Below are positions 8,031-18,323 of a stretch of DNA of 64,000 nt, in pieces. The notes under the pieces were generated by a model that worked only from the letters and a program-made list of their open reading frames with translations, had not been told where the DNA came from and did no database searches. This DNA is from Cohnella sp. SGD-V74 (GTDB taxonomy: Bacteria > Bacillota > Bacilli > Paenibacillales > Paenibacillaceae). Made by a program: the position numbers and the translations under genes. Location: positions 1 to 64,000 of the forward strand of contig NZ_PVYW01000020.1 of assembly GCF_003001675.1 (NCBI RefSeq). Direction: 5' to 3'. Numbering within the stretch: the stretch's first letter is position 1; each line of letters opens with the position of its first letter.

Positions 8031-11000
8031 TTATCCGCGGCCGACTCGGCTTAGCGTGAATTCGAAGGCAAGCTCTTCGTCCGCCCCAATTTGATACTCC
8101 TCGTGCACGGGCGCTCCCCAGCTATCGTCTCCGCCTACGCCCATCTGCCGCCCGGCTACGGTCACGACCGTATAATGCGGCTGCGGCAGCTCCCACGGAT
8201 GAGCCGCGTTCTCCAGCTCCAGCGCCGTATAATGGGATACGTTGCACTCCACTGGCGCAGACGGCGAAGCTTGCAGCTCCAGTCCGATTCCCGCGGCATC
8301 GGTAATCCGCACGCGGCGAACCCCTGTACGGTTGCCCGACTCCTGAGGGACGAGGTAACGGGACGCCAGCTCGTCCACCTTGCGCCGGAACGTGCACAGC
8401 CGCGCACCGTGCACGCGGTCGATATAGTTTTCCTTCGGCCCCATCGCGTACCAGTCAGTTTCTCCGTAATCGGCGGACAGCTTGAAGGACAAGCCGAACA
8501 TCGGCAAGTTCGGCAATCCCGCTGCGCCGCGATACTCAGAACGTACCCGAACGCTTCCGTCGGCGAACACCGTATAGGCGACGCCAACCCGCACATCCGA
8601 GCTGATGCTGAAGGCGTAATCGAACACGACGGTTGCGCTCCCCTTCTCCTCGATCAGACGCACGCTGTCGCACTTTCGAGCCGCAGTTGCAGCAAGCCAC
8701 GCCCCAGCTGTAAAAGCCTGAGATACGCCTTTGTCGTTGTCGGTCGTCGCTCTCCAGAACTGCGGATACGGAGGCGCAGCGATCATCTCCCGGCTTCCGT
8801 AGCGGAGAGAAACAAGCGTGCCCGCTTGCTTGGAGAACAGAACAGTAAACCCATCCCCGATCACTCCGATGTTCACATCGCCTTCGACGACGCGAATCGC
8901 CCCTTCCGGCGCGGACTTCTCCGCTCCGGCCAAGAGGAATATCGTCTGGCCGAAGGCGATCTCGAAGCCGGCATCCGCCCACGCGTTCGCTTCCGCAAGC
9001 ACGAGCGACGCGTCGATCCAATATTCTCCAGGCTTGTCCGAAGCGTCCGGCAGCTCGATCGGTACGAAAGCCGAAGTTTGCGCCGCGACCGATACATCTG
9101 CTTGGCCGGAGGCGATCTCCGTTCCTTCATAATAAAGGCGGTAGATTAAGCTTAAGCCGTCCGTTCCCGCGAACAGGCTTTCGTTGACGATGTTGACACC
9201 GGTCGCCGACGGCTCGAGCTTATAGTTCTGATACAGGAATTTGACTTCCTGCATTTTCGGCGTGACGGTCCGATCCGCGTATACGATGCCGTTGCCGCAG
9301 AAGCTGTAATCGGTCGGGCGATCTTCGAAATCTCCTCCGTATGCCAGAAACTCCTTGCCGAAGCGATCTTTCTTCGCCAGCGCCTGATCGATGTAATCCC
9401 AAATGAAGCCGCCCTGATACATCGGATATTTGGCTTCCAGCTCCGTATATTTGTGCAGCCCGCCGACCGAGTTGCCCATTGCGTGCATGTACTCGCAGCT
9501 GATATACGGCTTGGCCGGGTCGGCTTGCAAATACGCTTCGATATCGGCCGGCTTGGCGTACATCCGGCTCTCCATATCGCTCGTCTCGTCATACTCGCGG
9601 TTGTGGAACACGCCTTCGTAGTGCACGAGACGGCCAGGATCGGCTTCGCGGAAGTAGTTCGACACCTGCAAAATGACTTCCCCGGCGTACGATTCGTTGC
9701 CGCAGGACCAGATGAGGATCGACGGGTGGTTTTTATCCCGCTCCAGCATCGAACGCGCCCGATCCATGACGATATCCCTCCATTCCGGGCGGTTGCCGGG
9801 AACGTTCCAGGAAGGCTCGACCGCCCCCATCTTCTGCCACGACCCGTGGGTTTCCAAGTTCATCTCGTCGATGACGTAAACGCCGTACTCGTCGCACAGC
9901 TCGTACCAGAGCGTCTGGTTCGGGTAGTGGGAAGTCCGCACCGCGTTGATGTTATTCCGCTTCAGCGTCGCGATATCCCACAGCATATCCTCCCGCGTGA
10001 TCGACCGGCCGGTTCTGCAATTGAACTCGTGGCGGTTAACTCCCTTGAACACGATGCGTTCGCCGTTTAAGCACATGATCTTGTTCTTCATCTCGAAACG
10101 CCGGAAGCCGACCTTCTGGACGATGGCCTCCGCCAACGTTCCCCGCTCGTTATAGATCGAGATGCATGCCTTGTATAAGTAGGGGTTTTCCGCACTCCAT
10201 CGCTCCACGGTTCCGGCGTCCAGCGACAGCCTTAGCCTGCCGTCTGCGAATTCGCCCTCCCCTGTCGCCACGACGGCTCCCGCAGCGTCTTTCAATTCCA
10301 GCTTGGCCGAAGCGCGAGCGGCGTTGTCCAAGCGGAGATCCGCGCTCAGCAAGCCCAGCTCGTACGAATCGTCCAGATCGGCGCGCACGAACAGATCCCT
10401 CACATGAACGTCCGGAATCGTATAGAGATACACGTCGCGGAAAATGCCGGAGAATCGCCAGAAGTCCTGATCCTCCAGCCAGCTCCCCGTGCTGCGTTGA
10501 TACACTTCCACCGCCAGCTTGTTGTCGCCTTCCCGTACGTAAGGAGTCAGGTCGAATTCGGACGGAGTGAAGCTGTCCTCGCCGTAGCCGACGAACTCCC
10601 CGTTCAGCCACACGTAGAAAGCCGACTCCACTCCTTGAAAAGAAATAAACACGGGACGGTCCTTCATGTTCGCGGGAAGCCGGAACGTCGTCGCATAGCT
10701 TCCGACCGGATTGGAAGCTTGCGGAATCTCCGGAGGACGGACCCCGTCCAATCCGTCCCACGGATACATCGTATTGACGTATTGCGGGCGCCCCCAGCCT
10801 TGAAGCTGAATATGGCCCGGCACCACGATGTCGTCCCACCCGCTGCAGTCGAAGTCGGCCCGATAGAACGATTCGGCACGGCTCGCCGGATTCGCGGCGT
10901 AGCTGAATTTCCACGACCCATTCAGCGAATGGCGCATCGGCATCGCGCCGCCCGCTTCCGCTTCCTCCATCGTTGCGTAATAGCGATGATCGGAATGGGC

Positions 11001-11069
11001 GTCGAGCCGGTTGACGCGAAACACGCCGACATCGCTCAGCCACTCCGGACCAGGTTTATTTTCTCTCAC
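8031..11069 (-). CDS. lacZ: Beta-galactosidase, glycoside hydrolase family 2
   Basis: A 1012-residue LacZ-size enzyme with the five-domain GH2 layout: a jelly-roll start (GSWKFSYAANP, VPGHIQLQGWGRPQYVN), two Ig-like domains, a TIM barrel with RTSHYPNQ, the acid/base Glu in WSCGNES (about residue 455), the nucleophile Glu in SCEYMHAMGNS (about residue 525), and a C-terminal Bgal_small_N beta-sandwich. There is no signal peptide, so it acts on imported oligosaccharides. The start is a GTG at 11069 with TGAGGG upstream; an ATG overlapping that site is closed after five codons. It is the last gene of a GH43-GH88-GH2 operon, 38 bases after GH88. Confidence 0.95.
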   Translation of the reverse strand: MRENKPGPEWLSDVGVFRVNRLDAHSDHRYYATMEEAEAGGAMPMRHSLNGSWKFSYAANPASRAESFYRADFDCSGWDDIVVPGHIQLQGWGRPQYVNTMYPWDGLDGVRPPEIPQASNPVGSYATTFRLPANMKDRPVFISFQGVESAFYVWLNGEFVGYGEDSFTPSEFDLTPYVREGDNKLAVEVYQRSTGSWLEDQDFWRFSGIFRDVYLYTIPDVHVRDLFVRADLDDSYELGLLSADLRLDNAARASAKLELKDAAGAVVATGEGEFADGRLRLSLDAGTVERWSAENPYLYKACISIYNERGTLAEAIVQKVGFRRFEMKNKIMCLNGERIVFKGVNRHEFNCRTGRSITREDMLWDIATLKRNNINAVRTSHYPNQTLWYELCDEYGVYVIDEMNLETHGSWQKMGAVEPSWNVPGNRPEWRDIVMDRARSMLERDKNHPSILIWSCGNESYAGEVILQVSNYFREADPGRLVHYEGVFHNREYDETSDMESRMYAKPADIEAYLQADPAKPYISCEYMHAMGNSVGGLHKYTELEAKYPMYQGGFIWDYIDQALAKKDRFGKEFLAYGGDFEDRPTDYSFCGNGIVYADRTVTPKMQEVKFLYQNYKLEPSATGVNIVNESLFAGTDGLSLIYRLYYEGTEIASGQADVSVAAQTSAFVPIELPDASDKPGEYWIDASLVLAEANAWADAGFEIAFGQTIFLLAGAEKSAPEGAIRVVEGDVNIGVIGDGFTVLFSKQAGTLVSLRYGSREMIAAPPYPQFWRATTDNDKGVSQAFTAGAWLAATAARKCDSVRLIEEKGSATVVFDYAFSISSDVRVGVAYTVFADGSVRVRSEYRGAAGLPNLPMFGLSFKLSADYGETDWYAMGPKENYIDRVHGARLCTFRRKVDELASRYLVPQESGNRTGVRRVRITDAAGIGLELQASPSAPVECNVSHYTALELENAAHPWELPQPHYTVVTVAGRQMGVGGDDSWGAPVHEEYQIGADEELAFEFTLSRVGRG

Positions 11070-11107
11070 TCGTTATCCCTCATTTTTCTGCGAAATGTAC
11101 TTATCCC

Positions 11108-12238
11108 TTACCAAAAAAGCTCCTCGTAACCGTTCAGTTGGGCGACGCCCTCAGCGAAATAATAATCGCCGTAAATAAGCGGCACGTCGATGTTGCGGCC
11201 CTCCGGATAATGGCTGGTTCCGTGCAGAATCAGCCCTTCCTCGTCTTCACGGTCCCACGCTCCGTAATTGCGGTACAGCGACCATAGAATTCGTTCCCCG
11301 GCTCGCCGGTACAGAAGCCGCTCCTCCTCCCCGACAAGACGCGACAGCAATAACAGGCCCGAAGCGGCGCAAGCTCCAGCCGAAGAATCCCGATGCTTCG
11401 CAACGCGCTCCGGCAATCGGAAGTCCCAATAAGGAACATGATCGTCGGGAAGATTCGCCAGGAAGAAATGGGCTGCCCGCTTGGACGCTTCCAAATACCG
11501 CTTGTCTCCGACGTAACGATAAGCAAGCGCCATTCCGTAAAGCGCCCATGCGGTGCCGCGCGACCAGGCGGAGTCCGGGGCATAGCCTTGTCCGCCGAGC
11601 ACTTCGGCTTGCTCCCCGGTTTGCGGATCGAAGCGGACGATATGGTTCACCGAGCCGTCCGGCCGAATGAAATGCGCGAGAACCGTGTCCGTATGCTCGA
11701 CCGCTATATGCTTGTACCGGGGATCTCCGCTGACCTGAGAAGCCCAATGCAATAAGGGCAGGTTCATCATGCAATCGATAATCGCGAGTCCGGAATTGTC
11801 TTCACCGGGCTGCCACGGATTCCATGCGCGAATATACCTTCCTCTCGTATTATAACGCCCGCAAAGCAAATTTGCTGCAAGCAGCCCCCTTCGCTTCGCC
11901 GTTTCATCGCCTGTCAGCCTGTATCTTGCCACGCTCGTCAGCGTCCACATGAAGCCGATATCGTGATCGAGCTTGACGTAGTCCGTAATGACCCGGTCAA
12001 GCTGCTCCTCACAGGATTCCGCCCAATGACGCAGCTGTTCATCGTTCGTATCCCGATAAACGAGCCAGAGCAGCCCCGGCCAGAACCCGGCCGTCCACCA
12101 GGAAGCCGGCTCCAATTGGTAGCTTCCCCCCACGCTGGCATGGGGAAATGCATCGCGAATTCTCAATCCCGTTCGCCCGACTTTGTCCTTAATCTTCGAC
12201 CACGCTTCACTGCGCCAATCGCCGCCGAGTCCCCTCAT
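11108..12238 (-). CDS. Unsaturated glucuronyl/galacturonyl hydrolase, GH88
   Basis: A 376-residue (alpha/alpha)6-barrel enzyme, typical in length, that removes unsaturated uronic acids from lyase products. Signatures include PASWWTAGFWPGLLWL, KLDHDIGFMW with an active-site Asp, EDNSGLAIIDCMMNLPLL with the second Asp, and SAWSRGTAWALYGMALAYRY. There is no signal peptide, so it is cytoplasmic. The ATG at 12238 overlaps the GH43 stop (ATGA) and has GGAG 8 nt upstream; the alternative ATG at 12244 is too close to that site. It suggests the locus handles uronate-capped oligosaccharides as well as arabinose and galactose. Confidence 0.93.
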   Translation of the reverse strand: MRGLGGDWRSEAWSKIKDKVGRTGLRIRDAFPHASVGGSYQLEPASWWTAGFWPGLLWLVYRDTNDEQLRHWAESCEEQLDRVITDYVKLDHDIGFMWTLTSVARYRLTGDETAKRRGLLAANLLCGRYNTRGRYIRAWNPWQPGEDNSGLAIIDCMMNLPLLHWASQVSGDPRYKHIAVEHTDTVLAHFIRPDGSVNHIVRFDPQTGEQAEVLGGQGYAPDSAWSRGTAWALYGMALAYRYVGDKRYLEASKRAAHFFLANLPDDHVPYWDFRLPERVAKHRDSSAGACAASGLLLLSRLVGEEERLLYRRAGERILWSLYRNYGAWDREDEEGLILHGTSHYPEGRNIDVPLIYGDYYFAEGVAQLNGYEELFW

Positions 12239-13115
12239 AGCCATTTCTCCACGTCTACTGCCGGTACGCCGCCCGCATTGAACCGCACCTTGCTGATGCA
12301 CGTCTCCCGAAGCAGCGAACGAGCGGGATCGATGAGACGATGATAACAAAGCACCCATCCGTCCCCGTGCTTCGCCATGCTTGCATGACCCGTACCGAAA
12401 TAACGCTCGGACGGACGAGTAACGCGATTATCCTTAGGAGCGATATAAGGACCGTAAATAGAGTCACTGGCTGCATAGCAGATCTGATATCTCGGATCCC
12501 GAGTATCGTAATTGCTCCAGGTAAGCACGTATTTGCCGTTGATTTTCTGCAGATGCGGCCCTTCATTGTATATCCCTTTATCCTCGATGTCCGGACTCCG
12601 GCCTTGCTGGCGATAGAACTCGTCCGACAGAGAGATCGGCTCTGACTTAAAGGAGACCATATCATCCGCCAGAGGAGCGATCCAGCACTTCCCCTGCCCC
12701 CATAGCAGATAAGGCTGGTTGTCGCGTCAATGAACAAGTCCGCGTCGATGCTCTGGCAGCCGTATTGATTCGCCGCAATCAAAGGTTCTCCCAGAAGGTC
12801 CCGGAAAGGGCCGAGCGGAGATTCCGAGACGGCAGCGCCGATCTGGGCTTCCGCTGAAAAGTACATATAGTAAAGACCGTTGTGCTTGTTTACTCCCGGC
12901 GCCCACGCTCTTGTCTCGGCCCATGCGACGTCAGCCAGGTCCAGCGCCAGGTACGGACCGTCCCAGTTAACGAGGTCCTTGCTGCGGAATACATGGAACT
13001 TGTCGTACAGCCAGCCATCGCTGTCTCTCGTTGGGTACAGGTAGTAATCTTCGCCGTCCTGGAGCAGGAACGGATCAGCCCATTCCCCGCTTAATGTCGG
13101 TCCAACCTTCTGCAT
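12235..13115 (-). pseudogene. GH43 glycoside hydrolase with a single-base frameshift
   Basis: The N-terminal part (13115 down to about 12720) reads MQKVGPTLSGEWADPFLLQDGEDYYLYPT and continues to DADLFIDATT, with the DP motif of the GH43 catalytic base. The C-terminal half continues in the next frame (QPYLLWGQGKCWIAPLADD, then NEGPHLQKINGKY with the probable acid Glu) to 12235. The break is one missing base at about 12718-12722. Combined, the codons give roughly 293 residues, normal for a one-domain GH43. A GGAGG precedes the ATG at 13115. It is first in an operon with GH88 and GH2. The gene is dead, reads through by slippage, or reflects a base-call error. Confidence 0.85.
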
Positions 13116-13362
13116 GTCTCTCGCCTCCGTATCTGTATGCAACCGAAGTATAGAACATATGGAAGAGCGCATCCAGATTAACCTCTTGCTTTAAGTGAAC
13201 ATTACGGGTATATCGGCATGAACGATTATGCGATCCGTTACTGCCGCGCGTTCCGCCGGCTCTCCGGCGCCTGTCCCGAAGAAACGCAAATAAGATCACC
13301 AATCGCAAATTTGTTCATATCCAAAAGCGCTGATAATTCACATCTACCTTATCGTTCCACTG

Positions 13363-13390
13363 TTGTTCACATATCGGATCAAGCTATAAT
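13363..13390 (+). promoter_or_regulatory. Putative sigma-A promoter of the membrane AraC regulator
   Basis: TTGTTC and a perfect TATAAT are separated by 16 bp, 54 bases upstream of the start at 13445. Confidence 0.5.
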
Positions 13391-13444
13391 GAAGCGAAAT
13401 CGTACCGTTAAATCTCGATTATCATCGAATAAGGGTGAATCTTC

Positions 13445-15670
13445 ATGAATCTGAAAAAAATGAGCCGAAACCGAAAGTTATTCACGCGAATATTGATCGG
13501 GATCACACTCTGTATTTTCGTGGCGCTCATTATCTCCTCTTATGTGTACTATTACGCGTTCGCCCGAATATTGCAGAAGGAAACGTTCCAGTCCGATCTG
13601 AATCATTTACGACAAACGAGCCAGACGGTCGCCCGGACGAGCGACAACGCGCTGACGGTTTCCTCCCAGATTTACCGCAACGGTACGATTGCGAAGCTGC
13701 TCTATTATAAAGAACCGAATGCCTTCGATATTCAGGCGGCCATGCTCGACTTGGACGGTTATTTGGCCACCATGCCCTTCATCCAATCCATCTATGTTTA
13801 CAATCCAGGTACAGGCTACTATATCGTCTCGCGCGAAGGACCTCAGCGCGGCCTTACTCCCGAAAACATGGTCGACGAGTCGGGAATTAACGAAATTTTG
13901 GAGAACTTCAATGAATATAAGCCTTTTACGCCGATTCCGAGAACTTTCCATTACGGCAATGAAGAACAGACGCCGAGAGGCGCTTTCACCTATCTTCTAT
14001 ACGATGCTATAGGATTCGACCGGCAGATCAATTCGGCGATTATCGTCAACGTATCCGCGGAGTGGGTAAACTATGAATTGGGAATCAACAATTATGAAGG
14101 CGCGGGCAAAAATTACTTCGTGGACGACCAGGACAATATCTTGTCCGTCAGCGAATTAACGGAGGTTCGGTGGAGTTCGGCAGAACGGCTTCTTATAAAG
14201 GAAACGATCCAGCACCAACGGTCCGGCTATACGATCGCCGATTTCGAAGGCGTCAAATCGCTCATTACGTACACTTCGCCGGATAAATACGGATGGCAGT
14301 ACGTACGGATTACGCCTTATGAAGCGATAACCGCCGCCGTTAAGAACGTACGCTCCATGACGTTGCAGATCGCTACGGTCATTCTGGGAGTCGGTCTGCT
14401 GCTTTCCTGGCTGCTCTCCCGGTTCCTGTACGTTCCGATTCATAAAATCGAAAGCCGGGTCGAAGCCCTGGAATCGGAACGCCGCAACAGCAGTTACACC
14501 GTTCGCCAGAACATGCTGCGGAAGCTTATTCAGATGAAAGACTTCAATCCGGAGTATCAATTGGACAAGTTGAAGAGTTTGAACATCTCCTTCGACTTTA
14601 CCCAACCCTATATGCTGGCCCATATTCGTATTGACGGGTTTAATGGATTAAAGGAGCAGGGACACAACGATCTGCTTACTTATAAATTCGCCATTATGAA
14701 TATCGCTTCGGAGATCTGCTCCAAGTTCGTGCGGGTGGAAGCCGTCGACTTGGAAGAAGAAAGCCTTCTGCTCATGATAAACGTCTTGACCGATGAGCTG
14801 TCCGACTCCGAGCTGAAACTGATGTTTAGCGAGATGCAGCATGCCTGCAAGGAATACTTAAACCTAAGCATAACCGTTGCCTATTCGTCTTACGACAGCG
14901 ATCCTCTCCAGCTGTATTACATGTTCAAGCAGGTGCACTTGGCATCTCAGCAGCGTTTTTTTGCAGGCAGGAACACGCTCATTGCGGCTTCCCAGCTGAA
15001 TCTGTTCGACAGCACCGCATACGCGTTTCCGATCGGCAAGGAGAAGAAAATGATCGACGCGCTCATCGGCGGCAAGACCGACGAAGCCAAAGCGCTGATC
15101 GATGAAATCATGCGGGAGACCGCCCAGTATCCATCTGTAGTCGCGCATACGGCGGCCAAGCACCTAACGGTGTCCCTCACCAATATGATCGCGGAAATCG
15201 AGCGGAACGGATCTTTGCAGCTCGGCCTGGGGCCGGACGACTTGCCGGATATAGCGGAATACGAAACCTTGGATGAACTGACGGAACGGTATTATGCGCT
15301 ATTCGATGCGTTAAAGCTCAAGCTTGTCGAGAAGCGAAGCAACAAGCAGGAGGATCTCATCCGCCGAATTACCGAGCTGATCGAAACTCGTTACGGCGAC
15401 CCGAACTTAAGCCTGAATTTCATTGCGGAAGAGCTCAAGATGTCTCCTTATCACATCAGCAGAGTGTACCGCCAGCAGACGCTGAACAACATCGTCGATC
15501 GAATCAACCAGGTACGAATGGACAAAGCGAAAGAGCTTCTGATCCAGTCGGAGCATTCGGTTGCGGAGATCGCCGAATTGACAGGGTACACGAACAGCTC
15601 GTATTTCCACCGCATCTTCAAAAAGATAAACGGCGTAACGCCGTCCGAATTCCGCAAAGCGGCGCGGTAA
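13445..15670 (+). CDS. Membrane-anchored AraC-family regulator (YtdP/YesS-like)
   Basis: A 741-residue one-component sensor. A transmembrane helix lies near residues 16-38, an extracytoplasmic Cache-like domain at about 40-295, and a second helix near 300-322 (TLQIATVILGVGLLLSWLL). A cytoplasmic middle region follows, and the last 100 residues are an AraC double helix-turn-helix (SLNFIAEELKMSPYHISRVYRQQ, VAEIAELTGYTNSSYFHRIFKKINGVTPSEF). Proteins of this build sense an extracellular sugar or solute-binding protein and switch on a neighbouring importer. It lies convergent to the ABC importer at 15751-19250 and divergent from the GH43-GH88-GH2 operon, either of which could be its target. Confidence 0.9.
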   Translation: MNLKKMSRNRKLFTRILIGITLCIFVALIISSYVYYYAFARILQKETFQSDLNHLRQTSQTVARTSDNALTVSSQIYRNGTIAKLLYYKEPNAFDIQAAMLDLDGYLATMPFIQSIYVYNPGTGYYIVSREGPQRGLTPENMVDESGINEILENFNEYKPFTPIPRTFHYGNEEQTPRGAFTYLLYDAIGFDRQINSAIIVNVSAEWVNYELGINNYEGAGKNYFVDDQDNILSVSELTEVRWSSAERLLIKETIQHQRSGYTIADFEGVKSLITYTSPDKYGWQYVRITPYEAITAAVKNVRSMTLQIATVILGVGLLLSWLLSRFLYVPIHKIESRVEALESERRNSSYTVRQNMLRKLIQMKDFNPEYQLDKLKSLNISFDFTQPYMLAHIRIDGFNGLKEQGHNDLLTYKFAIMNIASEICSKFVRVEAVDLEEESLLLMINVLTDELSDSELKLMFSEMQHACKEYLNLSITVAYSSYDSDPLQLYYMFKQVHLASQQRFFAGRNTLIAASQLNLFDSTAYAFPIGKEKKMIDALIGGKTDEAKALIDEIMRETAQYPSVVAHTAAKHLTVSLTNMIAEIERNGSLQLGLGPDDLPDIAEYETLDELTERYYALFDALKLKLVEKRSNKQEDLIRRITELIETRYGDPNLSLNFIAEELKMSPYHISRVYRQQTLNNIVDRINQVRMDKAKELLIQSEHSVAEIAELTGYTNSSYFHRIFKKINGVTPSEFRKAAR

Positions 15671-15678
15671 TCGAAGCA

Positions 15679-15725
15679 AACAAGAGCAGGTTCCAGGGAA
15701 GCTGACCCCGGAACCTGCTCTTGTT
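15679..15725. terminator. Bidirectional terminator
   Basis: AACAAGAGCAGGTTCC pairs with GGAACCTGCTCTTGTT (16-bp stem) between the convergent regulator and solute-binding-protein genes. Confidence 0.87.
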
Positions 15726-15750
15726 CACTTAAATCCAACTCAGATTAATA

Positions 15751-17346
15751 TTACTGAATTCCCGATTCTTGAAGATACGCCAGCCATTGCTTCGTGTAGC
15801 CTTGCTGCACTTTCTCGAGCCCCGCTTGCTTCGCTTTGTCCATAAACGTGGCAAGCCCTTTCTCGACGTCCGCGACCTGACCCGCCAGCAGCGGGAACAG
15901 ATATTGCTTCTCTACTTGCTCCAGAGCCGCGCGTTCCGCTTGATACTCCGTGTAATCCTCGGCAAAACCGGTGTAGATATCCGGCTTCTGAATCTTGTCC
16001 AGCTCGTCGAAGATGGCTTTGACTCCGTCATAGCTCGGTTCGAACAGCATGAATTCCGGATTGCGCCATGCCCAGCCCTGCATATTCTCTCTCAGGAAGC
16101 CGTTCGTGTCGGCGTTGCCGATCAGCTTGTAATAGCCGTTGTCCACTTCGTAGTTGACACCTTCGAAGCCGTATTGCGTCAAATGGTTGTAACGTTTGTC
16201 GGTAACCATCTTCTCGTAGAAGGCAAGCGCGCGTTCCGCGTTGTCGCTGTGCGCCGGAATCGCGAATCCGTTATGAATCGGATGCACCGGCGTCGCATAG
16301 CCCTTGGTCAAGCCATACGGATGATAGCCGAGCTCCCAATCCGGATGAAGAGACTTCATATTGTTAAGCGTTTGATTGTACCGGGTCGGGTTGTCGCCAA
16401 GCAAAGCCGCCGCAGTTCCATTTACGATCTTGTCCTGGTTCGTATCCTTCACGTTCAGCTCGTTTTTCGAAATGTAGCCTTTTTCCGCCCAGCTTCTGTA
16501 CAGCTTCAGATCCTCGAGGTGCTCCGCGGACCCCCAATAGTTCGTCATTTGCGACGGATTGCTGTAAGGCGCGAATACTCCGTAAGGCATAGGGCCGACA
16601 ATGTCGCGCGCGATGTCCAGATGAGCGTCGGACAAGGCCGCGGCTACATCCGCGCCGATCGCCACCGGCTGAAGGTTCGGCTCGTTCTTCTTAATGCCTT
16701 CCAGGTAAGCTTCGAAGGTCGCCATATCGACCGGCTTAGGCAGGTCGTACTTCTGGCGCAGATCTTCGCGCCATACGAATCCGCCTGTTACATACTCCTT
16801 GTAAGTGGCAGGTACGGTGTAAATTTTACCGTCGATCTTGACCGCTTCCCACATATCCTGAGGCACGAATTGATTCAGGACCGGAGCGGCCTTCGGAAGA
16901 AGATCGTCCAGCGGCAGGAACGCCTTTTTCTTCGCATACTGCTGATATTGCGTCCATTCGGCGGTGAAGATCAGGTCAACCTTCTGGCCCGTGGACAGCA
17001 GCAGCTTGTACTTCTGATCCCAGTCCGTCCACGTCGTGAAGTTGAACTTGACCGTTGCGTTCAAATCTTCGAGAGCCATCTTGTTGATTTCCGCCTCGAC
17101 CTTCGCCAGATCCTTCGGCGCGTTGCCGAGCATGTAGAACTGAAGCTCAACCTTCTTCGAGGTGTCGATCCCTGCTGGCTCTGAGGATGGCGATTCTGAC
17201 GTCTCGGCCGACGGCGAATTGGACGCTTGCGGCGAAGACGCGCTCTCCGCGGGTTTATTGTTCTTGCTGCTGCAAGCGGTAATGAGCGACAACAACAGAA
17301 CAACGGATAATAACAGGCCTACTGACTTTTTCAACTTCCCTGGCAT
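15751..17346 (-). CDS. Sugar ABC transporter solute-binding lipoprotein (LplA/YtcQ type)
   Basis: A 531-residue family 1 binding protein. The lipoprotein signal peptide is LLLSLITACSS, with Cys near residue 26. A low-complexity Ser/Pro/Glu linker follows, and then the two-lobed domain (VKFNFTTWTDWDQKYKLLLSTGQKVDLIF). The large size, the NPTRYNQTLNN segment and the permease partners match the complex-oligosaccharide importers of Paenibacillus. GGGAGGA precedes the ATG at 17346. It is third in an operon after the two permeases at 18324-19250 and 17417-18310. No ATPase gene is present. Confidence 0.92.
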   Translation of the reverse strand: MPGKLKKSVGLLLSVVLLLSLITACSSKNNKPAESASSPQASNSPSAETSESPSSEPAGIDTSKKVELQFYMLGNAPKDLAKVEAEINKMALEDLNATVKFNFTTWTDWDQKYKLLLSTGQKVDLIFTAEWTQYQQYAKKKAFLPLDDLLPKAAPVLNQFVPQDMWEAVKIDGKIYTVPATYKEYVTGGFVWREDLRQKYDLPKPVDMATFEAYLEGIKKNEPNLQPVAIGADVAAALSDAHLDIARDIVGPMPYGVFAPYSNPSQMTNYWGSAEHLEDLKLYRSWAEKGYISKNELNVKDTNQDKIVNGTAAALLGDNPTRYNQTLNNMKSLHPDWELGYHPYGLTKGYATPVHPIHNGFAIPAHSDNAERALAFYEKMVTDKRYNHLTQYGFEGVNYEVDNGYYKLIGNADTNGFLRENMQGWAWRNPEFMLFEPSYDGVKAIFDELDKIQKPDIYTGFAEDYTEYQAERAALEQVEKQYLFPLLAGQVADVEKGLATFMDKAKQAGLEKVQQGYTKQWLAYLQESGIQ

Positions 17347-17416
17347 GTGAATCCTCCCTTTTGTGTTCCTTCTGAGTATATATGTTAGCCGACTCCAGGT
17401 CTCCCTGAGATCGGTT

Positions 17417-18310
17417 CTAACCTTTGACGGCTCCGATCGTCAGCCCCTTGACAAAATAGCGCTGAATGAACGGATAGAGCAGCAGGATCGGTCCGGTAAC
17501 GACGATCGCCATCGCCATCTTCATCGATTCGGTAGGCACGCCTTCCGTTAAGACGATCCCCGTTCCGGCTCCGATGTTCCTTAAGAAATCGGAGGTGTTA
17601 ATGATGTTGTACAGGTAGAACTGCAGCTGGTATTTCTCCGGACTGTTAATGTACATCGCCGACGAGAACCAGTCGTTCCAGTAGTGCAGCGCCAGAAACA
17701 ACCCTACCGTCGCAAGGCCGGGTATGGCGAGCGGAAGCACAATCCGATAGTAGATCAGGAAATCGTTGGCGCCGTCGATTTTGGCCGATTCCGTCACTTC
17801 GTCGGGAACTGCGGAGCTGATGAAGCTTCTCATCAGAATGATCAGGAACGGCGTCATCAGCGACGGCCAGATCAACGCATTCATGCTGTCCGTAAACTCT
17901 AGATACTCGGTAATCAGGATATAATAGGGTACAAGTCCTCCTCCGAACAGCGTCGTGAAATAGATCACGAAGGAGAAAAAGTTACGGTATTTGAAATCTT
18001 TGCGCTGCAGCACGTATCCGGCCATTGTCATCAAGAACAAGCCAAGCGCCGTACCGACCACAGTGACAAGCGTTGTCACGCCGTAAGCCCTCAAGACTTC
18101 ATCCGGAACCTGAAAAATAATCCGATAGCCTTCCAGCGAAAAATCGCGAGGTATAATATTGTAGCCTTCCCGGATGATCGACTCGTTGCTCGACAGAGAC
18201 GCCGAAACGATGAGTATGAACGGCAGGATACACAACACGCTCCCCCCGATCACGACGGTATAAGCGAGCAAGCGGAACCATATGGCGGCGCTGTCTTCTC
18301 TGATTTTCAT
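17417..18310 (-). CDS. Sugar ABC transporter permease (LplC/YtcP type, CUT1)
   Basis: A 297-residue integral membrane protein with about six transmembrane helices, starting at VVIGGSVLCILPFILIVSASL. It has the cytoplasmic EAA loop ESAKIDGANDFLIYYRIVLPLAIPGL, which docks the ATPase, and the family's typical C-terminal GLTIGAVKG. GGGGGAGG precedes the ATG. It is the second gene of the importer operon, 13 bases after the other permease. Confidence 0.94.
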   Translation of the reverse strand: MKIREDSAAIWFRLLAYTVVIGGSVLCILPFILIVSASLSSNESIIREGYNIIPRDFSLEGYRIIFQVPDEVLRAYGVTTLVTVVGTALGLFLMTMAGYVLQRKDFKYRNFFSFVIYFTTLFGGGLVPYYILITEYLEFTDSMNALIWPSLMTPFLIILMRSFISSAVPDEVTESAKIDGANDFLIYYRIVLPLAIPGLATVGLFLALHYWNDWFSSAMYINSPEKYQLQFYLYNIINTSDFLRNIGAGTGIVLTEGVPTESMKMAMAIVVTGPILLLYPFIQRYFVKGLTIGAVKG

Positions 18311-18323
18311 CGGTTGCCTCCCC

